Positions 24,544-35,093 of a stretch of 64,000 nucleotides of DNA are shown here, piece after piece; the stretch's first letter is position 1; each line of letters opens with the position of its first letter. Under the pieces are notes generated by a model, which did not search any database, was not told the DNA's origin, and saw nothing but the letters and a program-made list of their open reading frames with translations. The stretch covers positions 1,059,802-1,123,801 of the forward strand of contig MNCI01014495.1 in assembly GCA_015680685.1 (NCBI GenBank). Reading direction: 5' to 3'. This DNA is from Gnetum montanum. Lineage: Eukaryota; Streptophyta; Gnetopsida; Gnetales; Gnetaceae. The translations under genes were made by a program, and so were the position numbers.

Positions 24544-25350
24544 TGATGAGTGGCAAGGTACCCCTACACTCAACCATACGAATATGAGCATTTCACACAT
24601 GATCCGGTTGAACTCCAAGGACTAAGTGCTTACACACCTTAATGGAACACTCAGGGTTAATCAATCGTTGTCTTCCCAAACTTACTTGTATTATCATGGT
24701 TGTATGGTTAAGTAAGCTTGAGGTGTATGATTTTTATAGCTTTTTATCTTTTTATGTCTTCTGCTAATAAAGGGAAGGAGAGAGAACTAAGTGACTAACT
24801 TACATTAACTATTCATTAACTAAGTTCTAAATGTTCCTAACACCAGTATCCGTTCCCACTTGCCTTACACATCCTAAACCAGTGCAACACTGCTAGGATT
24901 ACCAAACGCTAATCGTTACTAGGTTACCAAGCGCTACATGCATGCTCGAAGCGGTCGTACTGAGTGTATTTAACTAAGGGGGTTGAAGGTTGAGAAAGAT
25001 ATTAATTAACTAGAAAAGCATTTAAACAATCATCAATTACTATTTAGCTTAATTTGTATGCTGCAAGGTTTATCATACAGTTTATCTTTATTGTCGTACA
25101 CAAAATTGTGCTCAAGTACAAATTGCTCGAATAAAGATTTTTTCACTCTATGACTCCTACTACGGGCACACAGAAATAATTCTAACTCTGGAATAACAAA
25201 ACTACAAGAATCTGGCTAAGGGTCTAAGTCTAACTATGTGGAACAAAGGGCGTCGCCTCTTATTTATAGAAGATGAGGTAGGACACGATATCATGTATGC
25301 AATATTGCGTGGCAGATGCGATATCGCGTACGCGATATCACGGCTCATCA
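24544..25350 (-). repeat. E3 right LTR
   Basis: Pairs with 18,564-19,337. It carries the perfect palindrome GATATCGCGTACGCGATATC at 25,320-25,339, 11 bp from the LTR end. Confidence 0.88.
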
Positions 25351-25509
25351 ATTATCAAGAGAAATTGAACTTGAGATCTAGCAAAATCTAAATTCTAAAA
25401 TATCAAAAATTGTTGATTTAGGAATTGAACTTGCAACATGTGAATATACATATTTTATTGATTTTATTATAGTGATAATGAAGAGAATTGAACTGATGAC
25501 CCATTGCTA

Positions 25510-25845
25510 GAGAGAGAGAGAGAGAGAGAGAGATCTTTAAAAAGAAAGAAGAAAATATGAACAGTCCCTAAGAAGTCAATTACAAGAAACCATTCATTAT
25601 TCCTTATTCCACCTACAAATAGGAAGAGAGAGAGAGAGAGAGAGAGAGAGAACTTTAAAAAGAAAGAAAAGAATATGAACAATCCCCAAGAAGTCAGTTA
25701 CAAGAAACCATTCATTATCCCTTATTCCACCTACAAATAGGAAGAGAGAGAGAACTTTTACAATAAAAAGGAATATGAACAATCCCCAAGAAATCAATTA
25801 CAAGAAACCATTTATTATTTCTTAATCCACCTACAAATAGGAAGA
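25510..25845. repeat. Three-copy minisatellite with embedded GA microsatellites
   Basis: Three tandem units at about 25,510-25,625, 25,626-25,743 and 25,744-25,845. Each starts with a GA run and continues through a shared AATATGAAC...AAGAAACCATT...CCACCTACAAATAGGAA sequence. The GA run shortens from one unit to the next. Confidence 0.85.
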
Positions 25846-26860
25846 GGGGGAGAGGAAAAAAAGGAGGACACACAAGGTAAAGTAGCTATGCAAAACACAA
25901 CAAAAAGAGGGATACGGCAACAAGGAATGTGGCTGAGAAGGGAGAGTAGATTGTGGTTGCTACAAGAGATAACAAGGAGAAAGAAATCAAGGATGGCATA
26001 GCAATCCAATATTCTAATAATTCCTCTTAGTAAGCAAGATATCTAAGCAAGGAGGTAAAATTATCTATCTCTATTATGTTTGATAATGGCTAGCAAGGGC
26101 TAATTTTCTCAAATTGTTTAACCACCTTCACAATGTTTGTATGAAAATATCAAGATTGTTGTTGTAAGCTTAGATATTTTTATGAAATCATTTATTACCC
26201 TTTTTTAGATCTCTCTACCCATCCTTTGCACTCTCACACCTAAATGACTTGGATGAGAGTTGTTTCTGTAACGATTCAAAAATACCCATAATGATTTGGG
26301 GCATTTTTGGTAAAGGATTGCCAACAAGGGCTATGGATCCCTAATGTGAGGATTGGTACCGCCGGCAAAAAGCGAGAGTATCCTTGGGCCCATCGATAAT
26401 TGTGAATTGTTGAATTCTTAGATTTTGGTTGGAATTCAGTTGATAAACCCTCCCCCTTTAAATGCATAAATCTTGGATTTGAATTTTGAATTATACTTTT
26501 TTTCCTATACCTTCTCAAGTTTGATTTTAATATCTTTCTATAAGTTGATGGAGTGGGGGAAATCCTAGGATGTTAATTTATGGTTGTGATCTATCTATTC
26601 TCTGCTATTGAACATATGAATTTCCTTATTAAATGATTATTGGTAACATGGTTACAAGAGTTAAATTCAGATCTTGTTTTTATGTGTGGTTAAAAATTAT
26701 AAAATATTATTATGTGATTGAACAAATAGGAGATTATTAATTTATCTGTTTTTGTGGTCATTTCTTTGGTTTTCAAATGTGTAAATGATCTTGATTAAAT
26801 ATTTCTTTTTAGGTTGAATAATAGAAAGTTTGAGTTTTTTTAATCTAATGAATCTCTATT
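25846..26860. other. AT-rich sequence without recognised genes
   Basis: About 1 kb between the minisatellite and truncated E4. Only short open frames, none resembling a known protein. It abuts E4 inside gag, so a deletion junction lies at about 26,860. Confidence 0.5.
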
Positions 26861-27840
26861 GTTCATATCTAATCTCTTGATCCTACTATCTTCCTGGTGC
26901 CTTGTTGGAATTCTAACAACCTCAGTTATGTCTAACATATTTCGAGTAACGAGTAGGGCTTCATCGTGATCATCTTGTCCATGGTGTCTATGATGCCTAT
27001 GTTGTTCCCTACTCTCCCTTCTTCTATGTCATGACTCTCTAGAGTGCCCTCGTCCCTTATCCTAGCTGTTTCGTCTATGACGTCCACTTTGCCTACCTTT
27101 ATCTCCATGGTCTTTTTCTTTATGACCGCGTTTGAATATTGAAGAAGAGGGTGAAGGAGATTATGAAGGTGAAGAAGAAGGAGAACTGTCACCATGACGG
27201 TATTTGCTACCTTCTCTTCTGCGGTCTTGGCCCTGATCACGATTGCAATCAGAATGTCCACCTTTATCATGAGTTTGTGTCCCTTTTTCGAACCTTTTGT
27301 GCCCATGGGTATCAGAACCTAGGTTATGAATAGTAGAATGAAGGTTCTGATACACAACCCCTTGGCCAAATTCAAGGGGAGGAACATCGTTGTGCGGGCG
27401 ACTACCTGAGGTAGGTTCACCACCCTCATTTTCACTTAAGACATGTGGGGCATCCTGGGATCACTTACCCTTCAAAAAATTATGATGTCTCTCCTGTTGC
27501 AAGTCTCTTTGACGTTGTGCCTCTGTGGGATGGTATTCTCTCGAGTCATGGTCTTGCACAACGTATTCTATGTGTAAGTGCAACATGCTAATTTGTGCGA
27601 GAGCACGAAGAAGCATGCTCGGGACTAAATGATCGGGAGGTAACACTATGTTACCTTCTAAGTCTTGCCAACGCAGTTGTTTGTCTTGATGGAGGATAAA
27701 GGTGAAGTCTGGTATATACTCATCGGGATGAATATATACCATTCGAACTTGTTGAGGGACTGGTGGATCAATGTCATGTGTATTATGCCGTTGACTATTT
27801 CCTGTTTTAATGAGGCACTTTTGTATGAAAAAGGAGACAT
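26861..27840 (-). pseudogene. E4 gag fragment
   Basis: Starts at 27,840 (MSPFSYKSAS). It continues through the DEYIPDFTFILHQDKQLRWQ block (27,660-27,740), a Ser/Pro-rich and HGD-rich part, and ends at the deletion junction before the core Gag domain. Stops at several places. Confidence 0.72.
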
Positions 27841-27941
27841 ACTTGTCTGTTCAATGTTATTATTTTCTCAGCCAACCCCAAGGGTTTGTTCCAACGATGT
27901 GAATGATTTTCTATGTTTTAGTTAGCGCACAAACAACTAAG

Positions 27942-27959
27942 TCCCCGGCAATAGTGCCA
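27942..27959 (-). other. E4 primer-binding site, tRNA-Asp type (decayed)
   Basis: TCCCCGGCAATAGTGCCA on the plus strand, one base from the LTR start at 27,961. The CCCCGGCAA part of tRNA-Asp is kept. Confidence 0.78.
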
Positions 27960-28719
27960 ATGATGAGTGGGGAGGTACCCCTACGCTCAACCATATAAAT
28001 ACAAGCGTTTCACGCATGATCCAGTCAAATTCCAAGGACTAAGTGCTTATGCACCCTTGTGGAACAACGACAAGTTGGTTGATCATTGTCTTCCCACGCT
28101 TACCTGTATGTCACGATTGTATGGTTAAGTAAGCTTGAGGCATATGATTTTTATATCTTTTATGTTTTTATGTCCTGTGCTAATAAGGGAGAAGAGAGAT
28201 AACTAAGTGACTAATTTATCTTAACTACTCATTAACTAAGTTCTAACTAATCCTAACACCAACATCCGTTCTCACTTGTCGTACACATCCTGAACCAGTG
28301 CAACATTACTGGGATTACCAAACGCTAATCGTTACTAGGTTACCAAGTGTTACATGCATGCTCGAAGTGATCATACTGAGTGTAATTTAACGATTTTCTT
28401 AATTGATCAAAATGAATTGCTATGCTAATAACATAAATGTAAAGTGCATAAAATAAAATAAATGAATAAGAAAATAAAATAAAAGAAATGCGTAAGAAAA
28501 CAAATCTCAAGTGCTGCAAGGATGAATCGAAGAGCTTGTCTTTATTGCCATATACAAGGTGTGCTTAGGTGCACAATACTCGAATAAAGATCCATCCACA
28601 CTTAGACCTCCTGTTGTGGGCACTTGGAAAATACTCTAACAGATTACAAGAGTTTCGCTACTATTGGAAAACTTTTTTCCAGTTGTGCGCTTGGGCACTG
28701 TATTTATAGGCTTGGGAGC

Positions 28720-28922
28720 AACTACTCTTAGAGTAACGACTCAAATAATTAGAATATCTGCTCTAATAATAACTGTCTTAATAATTAGAGGAACCACTCT
28801 AATAATAACCACTCTAGTAACCATTCTAATAATAACCACTTTAGTAACCACTCCAATAATAACCGCTCTAATAATTAGAGTAATCACTTCAATAATAATC
28901 GCTCTAATTATTAGAGTAACCG
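28720..28922. repeat. AT-rich palindromic array in E4 U3
   Basis: Repeated short units of the type ACCACTCTAATAAT and CTCTAATAATTAGAG (a 15-bp palindrome around a central base), roughly ten variants in 200 bp. The array occupies the U3 position taken by GATATCGCG palindromes in E1-E3. Confidence 0.75.
28905..28922 (+). repeat. LINE target-site duplication, left copy
   Basis: TAATTATTAGAGTAACCG. It matches 34,493-34,510 at 17 of 18 bases. Confidence 0.85.
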
Positions 28923-29247
28923 ATTTCCACTTCTTTGCTGCTCAAATTATCTATGTTTTGGGTTTTGACGCCCGCTTGCTAGCCCAGCATTTCTTCCGTC
29001 GCGTATTTCGCCCACGGTGGGAGAGTTGTTTATCCGAGCGATTGGAATTCTGGTCTTTCCTATACCGAGGGTTTCGAGCTTTACCCGCAGCTTTCAAATT
29101 TCAAGCTCAATTGGGCGGACCTGTGGCATTTTGGCATCAATGCGTTCAGTGGTGGTTTGGCGTCAATGGGTTCACCAGTGCTTCCGATCCAGGAGTGCTA
29201 CGTAGGGCTGCGCTGTTGGCAGAGAAGATCTTTGCTACAGTGCAGTC

Positions 29248-30354
29248 ATGGATGAATCTCAAGGCCCATCTGGTTCTTCTCAGCAGGGAAGTCCCCCCAA
29301 CTCCACTAATATTGATTTTTTTATTCCAGACAATCTTTTTGATAATGTAGCTGAAGAATTTTCATCTCGGTTCATTTTTATTCAAATTATGGGTTTTATT
29401 TCCCGATTAGTAAATCTCAATTTGTACATCAAATCTATTCTACAATCTCACGGCATAACCGTTTCCTATGCCCGATATTATGCCCGAAACTTTATGCTCG
29501 TAGAACTCTCTGATGCTTCTCATGTCAAGAAAGCCCTTTCAGCCTATTTTTTCCCAGCACGAAATGCTACCCTGGTCGTCCGTCCATGGAAATTTGACTT
29601 CGATGTCACTGACCCAGGCTATAAAACTATCCCCTATTATGTGGAGTTACCTAATCTTCCACTTATTTTTTCCACCTTTAAGAGAGACATTATCAGTACC
29701 CTCGGTCACATTATCTCTAATCACGGAGTAGAGGTTAATGGAATTCAGTTTCGTCGCTACTGTATAGAACTAGACATCTCTCACAAAAAATCCTCTCTCA
29801 CATTAGCGGCTGGAGGAAAATTGTTCACACAAAAAGTTGATTATTTTTACCTTCCTCACTCCTGCAGCTATTGTCATCAAGCTGATCACCACATCTCGGC
29901 CTGCCCTTCCTTAGCTAGGAAGAAAAAGGCAAACAACCCTTCACAAAATCGTTCTTCCCCTATAGATGAAACTCAAGTCCTACCGAAAACATTTAAATTT
30001 GCAGCCACTCCCCACAAGACCTCTAGTTTTCTCTCCAAACCTAAATCCTCTACCACACAAGTCCCTCATTCTAGCTCCTCTATAAAGATCACTTCGCAAG
30101 CTAAAGTCACCCAATCTAAATCTTTTAAGAACTCTATTTCAACCACTGAGGGAGTGAATGATGGGGGAAGGAAAAGAGCTAAACCATCCTCCTTTTTTGA
30201 CCCACCATTATCTCCCTCCCATAAAGCCTCTTCTATAGTTCCAGTTATTACAAACGACCCCGTTGTTGTCCTCTCCAACATAATGGAAGTGGACACATCA
30301 ATCCTCAAATCCTTTGAAGTTCTTTCCCTACCCGCATCTTCTACCTCCTCATGA
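29248..30354 (+). CDS. LINE ORF1 protein with CCHC knuckle, intact (368 aa)
   Basis: An uninterrupted frame of 368 codons. Residues about 35-200 resemble the DUF4283/RRM-like nucleic-acid-binding region of plant L1 ORF1 proteins (for example VRPWKFDFD and the YYVELPNLPL segment). A zinc knuckle CSYCHQADHHISAC, with exact C-x2-C-x4-H-x4-C spacing, follows at about residues 211-224. The rest is a basic, Ser/Thr-rich tail. ORF1 proteins coat the element RNA and help form the retrotransposition particle. The stop TGA overlaps the ORF2 start as ATGA (30,351-30,354), suggesting coupled re-initiation. Family assignment is from remembered domain features, not a search. Confidence 0.85.
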   Translation: MDESQGPSGSSQQGSPPNSTNIDFFIPDNLFDNVAEEFSSRFIFIQIMGFISRLVNLNLYIKSILQSHGITVSYARYYARNFMLVELSDASHVKKALSAYFFPARNATLVVRPWKFDFDVTDPGYKTIPYYVELPNLPLIFSTFKRDIISTLGHIISNHGVEVNGIQFRRYCIELDISHKKSSLTLAAGGKLFTQKVDYFYLPHSCSYCHQADHHISACPSLARKKKANNPSQNRSSPIDETQVLPKTFKFAATPHKTSSFLSKPKSSTTQVPHSSSSIKITSQAKVTQSKSFKNSISTTEGVNDGGRKRAKPSSFFDPPLSPSHKASSIVPVITNDPVVVLSNIMEVDTSILKSFEVLSLPASSTSS

Positions 30355-33300
30355 ATTTAGTATCTTGGAATGTTCGAGGCCTTATAGATAGGCTTCGAGG
30401 TAAAAGGGCTAGCAATTTTCTCTCTAGTCTGAATACCACCTTTGATTTCATCCTTCTTCAGGAAATTAAAATTTCAGCTTCTGACTTAGAGTTTTCAGCT
30501 CATAGGTTTCTTCCCCACTCCTCAGCCATAGCTACCTCCCACGTGTATGGAAAAGGTGGAGCAGCTATTCTCATTTCAGCCCATTGGAAAGACAAACTCA
30601 TCCATGCTGGTTCCGATTCTAGCCAAAGAGTTTCTTGGGCTATCTTTTCCTCCTCCCATGGACCCTTTGGGGTTTGCTCTATTTATGCTCCAAATGACTC
30701 CATGGAATGGGCTAACTTATGGTAGGAACTAACCTATTCTCTTCATTCCGTTCCTTGGATTTTTGGTGAAGATTTTAATATGATTGAATTCCCTCACGAT
30801 AAACTTGGGGAAGTTCCTTTTTGACTTCCTCCTCATGAATTTCAACCTTGGTCTAACTTTAAAAAACAATTTTATCTCATTGATGGATTCAAGGATAACT
30901 CAAGCAGACCTCTCCATAGATTTTCTTGGAGTAACCTTCATCTGGGTCAGGCTTGAATATATAGTCGGCTAGATCGATTTTACTTCTCCACACTATCCTT
31001 TTGGCAGGCAATCTCCACCACTACGGTTCACCAACATGCTACGTTATCTGACCATTATTCCATCGTCATTTCCATGCAAATCTCTGGTACTTCACATAGG
31101 ACCAGACTCCACCTCTTTCACCTACACTCTAATTTATTCTCTTCTCCTTCATCTCAACAACTTCTTTCTAATCTTTGGAATGTCAAACCTAGGCCCATAT
31201 GTCAGGTGGGTTGGATCCAATGGTGGCTGCGAACCACTAGTAGGGTGAGGAACTTTGCTTGGAAGTTCAGCAAGGAAGTGGCCTCTCATTCTAGACATGA
31301 GTACAACAACATTTGTTCAACTATTAATAATCTTACGGAAAGGTTATCCATAGAACCCTTTAATACCCACATTCATGAAGAACTTGCTAAAGTTCGCTCC
31401 ACTTTCCAATATTGGGAAGTCCACAAGGCCCACAGTGCCTTAATCAAAAGTAGACTTACTTGGTTGAAGATTCAAGATGAGCACTATAAGGAATTTTTAA
31501 AATATCTTAACAGCTCTCCTTCCATTCCATCCCCAGATACTCTCTCTAGGGATGGTGTTATTATCACTGATCATGATAGTATACTCTCTTACCTTAAGGA
31601 GCACTTTGAAGCCTTGTTTATAGCTTCCCCAATGAATCTCTCATCATTTGAGGCCACTACGCGTAACTATCCTAGGTTAGTTGACTCATCCATGTCTCAC
31701 ATCCTCGATGCTAATATCACTCAAGAAGAGCTTCAACATGCTTGTCTCAAACTCAGCTCTAGGAAAGCTCCTAGATATGATGGTTTCCCTATTGAGTTTT
31801 TTCAGAGGCATTGGAATCTTGTTGGCCATGACCTTTTCCAAGTAATTAAAGAGGTTATCCATCTTAGTTCTCTTGGACCAAATTTAAATCTTGGGATTAT
31901 TCGCCTCCTTCCCAAATCAAGAGACCTTACTAGTATAGCTAACTGGTGACCCATTACTCTTCTTAATGTGGTATACAAAATTTGGGCCAAATGCTTAGCC
32001 TTACGTTTGAAAAAATTCCTTCATAAAATTATATCCCCTCAACAAACCGGATTTGTCCCAAGGCGTTATATCTTAGATAATGTAGTGGCTGCTTGGGAAG
32101 GGTTGCAATGGGCTGAGGATGATGGCCAAGACATCCTTTTGATGAAATTGGACTATGCCAAGGCCTACGACAACATTAAGTGGGACTTTATCCTTCAAAC
32201 TATGTCAAAACTAGGTTTTGGCTCCAAGTATCTTCATATGGTGAAATGTCTCTTCTCAGATGCTAATGCGAGAATAGCCACCACCTTTGGCATTTGCAAT
32301 ACATAGATCAGTAAGACAAAGTTGTCCTCTTGCCCCTTATCTCTTTATCATTGCTACGGATTTCCTTTGCCATCAAATTAACAATGATATTCAATCAGGG
32401 ATGCTATATGGAGTACGCTTTTCCTCTCCTCAACATCAATTTCTTAATATGCATTTTGCTGATGACTCTTTTTTTCTAATCCAAAATACAACCGATAATG
32501 TTAAAATACTTTTAGCCCAAGTAGAGCAATATTGTTCTCTCTCTGGTTTTACCATTAATTGGTCTAAATCTTCTGTATATAGTTTTCATAACAATTATAG
32601 TAAACTCCCCACCTATCCATGGAAATTAATCCAAGACCATGAGATCATGAAGCTCTTGGGAATCCCTTTTCGATTTCGTGGTCCTACTTCTACACTGTGG
32701 GAGCTAGTTATCTCTCTTATTCGTTAGAAAACTGAAAAGTGGAAGGCTAAGCCCCTTACCTTGGCAGGAAAATATCTTGTTTGTAAATCCATCTGTGCTT
32801 CTACCCATGTGTATTATTCCTCGTGCTAGGCTCCTTCCCACACAGCCTATCAAAACTTGGAGCAGTTATTTCGAGACTTCATGTGGTCATCTAAAAATTC
32901 CCAACGAGGTTTTCATCATGTTGCTTGGAACATTGTCACTCTTCCTAGAAACAAAGGAGGATTAGGTCCGTTGAATTCCTACAAACAGGGACTCACCTTA
33001 GTTGCTAAGTGGTTAGTGCAACATCTGGACACCTCTGACATAATTGGAAATCTTCTCCAGCTAAGGCTTCATCAAAGTTTTCCTAAACATAAGCCTTTTT
33101 GGAAAAACATCCATCCTATTAATTGGATTTTCTCTCCTCATTCTATCTCCATTCCTGGTTCCCATGTATTCAAAAGCATCTGGAAGGCCTGGCAAGTTCT
33201 CCACCATCATATTAATTGGTCTAATATCCATCTTAACCCTACTCTCCTTCCCATGCTTTGCCCTTGGTGGTTACCCTTGACCCCTGCCCCTCTTGCCATT

Positions 33301-34191
33301 ACTAATGCAAGATTAGCCATTATTTAGTACCAGAAGGGAGTGATTTCCCTTAATTGTCTTCGTCTTACTAATCAATGGATTTCTTGGGAAGCGTTTGAAA
33401 ACCTATATGGAGCTTTGAAAGCAATGTGGCTTTGCTTCCACCAGATACATTCATTTCTTCATCAATCATTACACCTAGATGGTGCTATCCAAGGTCTATT
33501 TCATGGCCTTTATTGGTCTAATGGGTCAAAAAATTTTCCTTATCGGCCACATGTTCCCTTCCAATTGTTACACGATTCTTCCGAAGTCATTCTACGCTGT
33601 AATCGATCTTGGAATAAATAGGAATCAGAGGATTTTTGGATCTCTCTTTTCAACCAAATTTGGCATCTCCTAACTCTTCCCGAAATTCAACAATTCCTTT
33701 GGTGTTTTCTTCATCAAGGTCTCCCAATCGGGAACCGTTTAGCATACCTTGGGATTCACTCCCCTAAGTGCCCTTTATGTAATGACCCTGAAACCTTTGT
33801 CCATGTTTTTTGGCTTTGCCCATTTGCTCAGCATGCTTGGGAATGGGCTTCTAAGGTTTTTCCCTCATGCACTCTTACACAAGAGGCCGTAATGTTTGGT
33901 TTCTTACCTATCAGGTCCAAAAACTCTCATTTCCTATGGAAGATCCTTAGGCCCATCATGTTATATAATATTTGGAAACGTAGATGTACCACACTTTTTC
34001 AAAAGACAATTATTTCAAACTCCTTACAACTAACTACTTCAGAAAAAATGCAAATTCTTCGGCATATTCACTTTCAAATTATATCTCAAGGCCCAAAATT
34101 CAAGATGAGTGCTAACCAGTTGTTTTTCTTATTGCAGCCATGGAGCCATATCAGAGATCATCAAGCCTCGCTTCAGAAGAAAGTCTCCTAA
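30351..34191 (+). pseudogene. LINE ORF2 (endonuclease-reverse transcriptase), broken
   Basis: Opens with MNLVSWNVRGL, the start of an APE-type endonuclease. Further endonuclease motifs are LLQEIK, GKGGAAILIS, CSIYAPND, GEDFN and LSDHYSI (about 31,045). Reverse transcriptase blocks are SRKAPRYDGFPIEFF (31,767), PQQTGFVPRRYI, KLDYAKAYDNIKWDF (about 32,145) and the catalytic FADD at 32,455-32,466. A zinc-finger RVT region with CPLCNDPETFVHVFWLC lies near 33,770. In-frame stops include TAG at 30,723, TGA at about 30,824, TGA at 31,947 and TAG at 32,726; frame changes occur near 31,000, 32,300 and 32,850. The full protein is lost. Confidence 0.85.
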
Positions 34192-34492
34192 TTAAGCCAC
34201 AGTTTTCTACACCATTTGGCCTTTTTCCTCTTTCTTCCACCTTTGTTCTCATTCAACAATCCACATCCTGGAAAAGATACACACATTTCAGCGAATGGTT
34301 GATCTCTGAATGCATTTCCACACCCTGTGGAATGCTAAGTTTAACATGTTTCCTATATAATAGTCTCAGTCAACATGGTTTCTCTTCCTCCGTTCCTCAA
34401 TCTATATGTCTTGAAGTACCTTATGTACTAAATTTTGTTTTCTACTAATAAAATTCTCTTTTTGCGGTCCGACACACACCCCCACCCCCTCT

Positions 34493-34510
34493 TAATTATT
34501 AGAGCAACCG
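34493..34510 (+). repeat. LINE target-site duplication, right copy
   Basis: TAATTATTAGAGCAACCG; one mismatch to the left copy. The next bases, CTCTCATCA, finish the E4 LTR. Confidence 0.85.
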
Positions 34511-34519
34511 CTCTCATCA
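34511..34519 (-). mobile_element. Terminal bases of the E4 LTR right of the LINE
   Basis: CTCTCATCA matches the right terminus of the E2/E3 LTRs (CTCATCA). Removing the LINE and one duplication rejoins this to 28,922 as a normal LTR end. Confidence 0.75.
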
Positions 34520-34665
34520 GAAACTCTCTTGTAACTATAATCTACAAAATAATGAAACTCTAGTGTGGCTTTGAATTGAGTGATGATCTTGCTGAACCAC
34601 GACAATTCTATGTGTTTTGTGTGCTTGTTTTCCTTGTTCTTGTTTTTTTTTTTTTTCACCGAATT
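34520..34665 (+). repeat. Copia LTR fragment
   Basis: From GAAACTCTCTTGTAACTATA onward it aligns with 7,194-7,335 of the copia 5' LTR with scattered differences and a longer T run. It probably is the 3' LTR of the same element, separated from it by later insertions. Confidence 0.7.
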
Positions 34666-35083
34666 CTTTTACACTAAAAGTTAACAAACACCCCGAGTCA
34701 CAACTTGAACTCACAACTTATTCCTAACATATTTCACAAATCAGATTGTTAACAAATCAACTAATTAGAGGTGGTTACCACCTGCTTAAATAACAAATCA
34801 GGTAACCAACCAATCAACGGATGGAGAACCGAGTTACCACCATGTTATCTATAATGACCGGGAAATACAAAAATTAGAAACACGTTATTAAGTGCTGGCA
34901 AGTGTAAACGAGAATAAGCTAAATTGAGAACGTTATGAAGCCAGAAAGAATTAAACCAAACCCAACCCGACTATCCATAAACAGATCAGAGGTGAAGCCA
35001 ATCAATAAAATTAAGTCGCAGATAAGACAGAAACAAGTACGGACGAACATCCCTCTTCGGCGGTACTGCGATCTCCGGGAGGA
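34666..35083. other. Sequence between transposon nest and SEC promoter
   Basis: About 420 bp. AT-rich at first, rising in GC after 35,040. I recognise no gene or repeat. It probably includes distal SEC promoter sequence. Confidence 0.45.
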
Positions 35084-35093
35084 GCCACGTGGC
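35084..35093 (+). promoter_or_regulatory. G-box palindrome GCCACGTGGC upstream of SEC
   Basis: A perfect 10-bp palindrome containing the G-box core CACGTG (35,086-35,091), about 320 bp before the SEC start codon, in a locally GC-rich stretch. G-boxes bind bZIP and bHLH factors in plants. Its use here is inferred from position only. Confidence 0.55.

Larger units (their letters stand above)
18564..25350 (-). mobile_element. E3: gag-pro LTR retrotransposon, complete copy, no RT
   Basis: About 6.8 kb in the same family and orientation. LTRs are 18,564-19,337 and 24,544-25,350, with the primer-binding site at 24,525-24,542. It is flanked by a perfect ATTAT duplication (18,559-18,563 and 25,351-25,355). 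A deletion of roughly 220 bp relative to E2 removes the segment around 21,240, including one CCCCCATGACT copy. Gag is the best preserved of the copies, and there is no pol. Confidence 0.9.
26861..28922 (-). mobile_element. E4: truncated gag-pro LTR element, interrupted by a LINE
   Basis: A fourth family member. The left end breaks inside gag at about 26,861. Present are the N-terminal half of gag, the tRNA-Asp primer-binding site (27,942-27,959) and one LTR. That LTR starts at 27,961 and runs to 28,922. The remaining 27 bp, ending CTCATCA, reappear at 34,493-34,519 after the LINE, including the LINE target duplication. Instead of GATATC palindromes, its U3 has an AT-rich palindromic array (CTCTAATAATTAGAG-like) at about 28,720-28,925. 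It sits in copia LTR sequence, which continues at 34,520. Confidence 0.82.
28923..34492 (+). mobile_element. Complete L1-type LINE inserted in the E4 LTR
   Basis: About 5.57 kb between 18-bp target duplications. Order: 325-bp 5' untranslated region, ORF1 (29,248-30,354), ORF2 with endonuclease, reverse transcriptase and C-terminal zinc-finger region, then a 3' end at about 34,492 with no long poly(A) but AATAAAATTC near 34,448 and a CA/C-rich tail. ORF1 is intact and ORF2 has several stops and frame changes, so the copy is not autonomous. Confidence 0.9.

Noticed and set aside
25510-25845. CRISPR-like array
   Set aside because: Repeats are contiguous minisatellite units in plant nuclear DNA without unique spacers.
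28664-29350. 228-codon open frame on the plus strand
   Set aside because: It runs through the AT-rich palindromic array of the E4 LTR and the LINE 5' region. The Ile/Thr-rich start is the translated repeat, and it crosses the LINE boundary.
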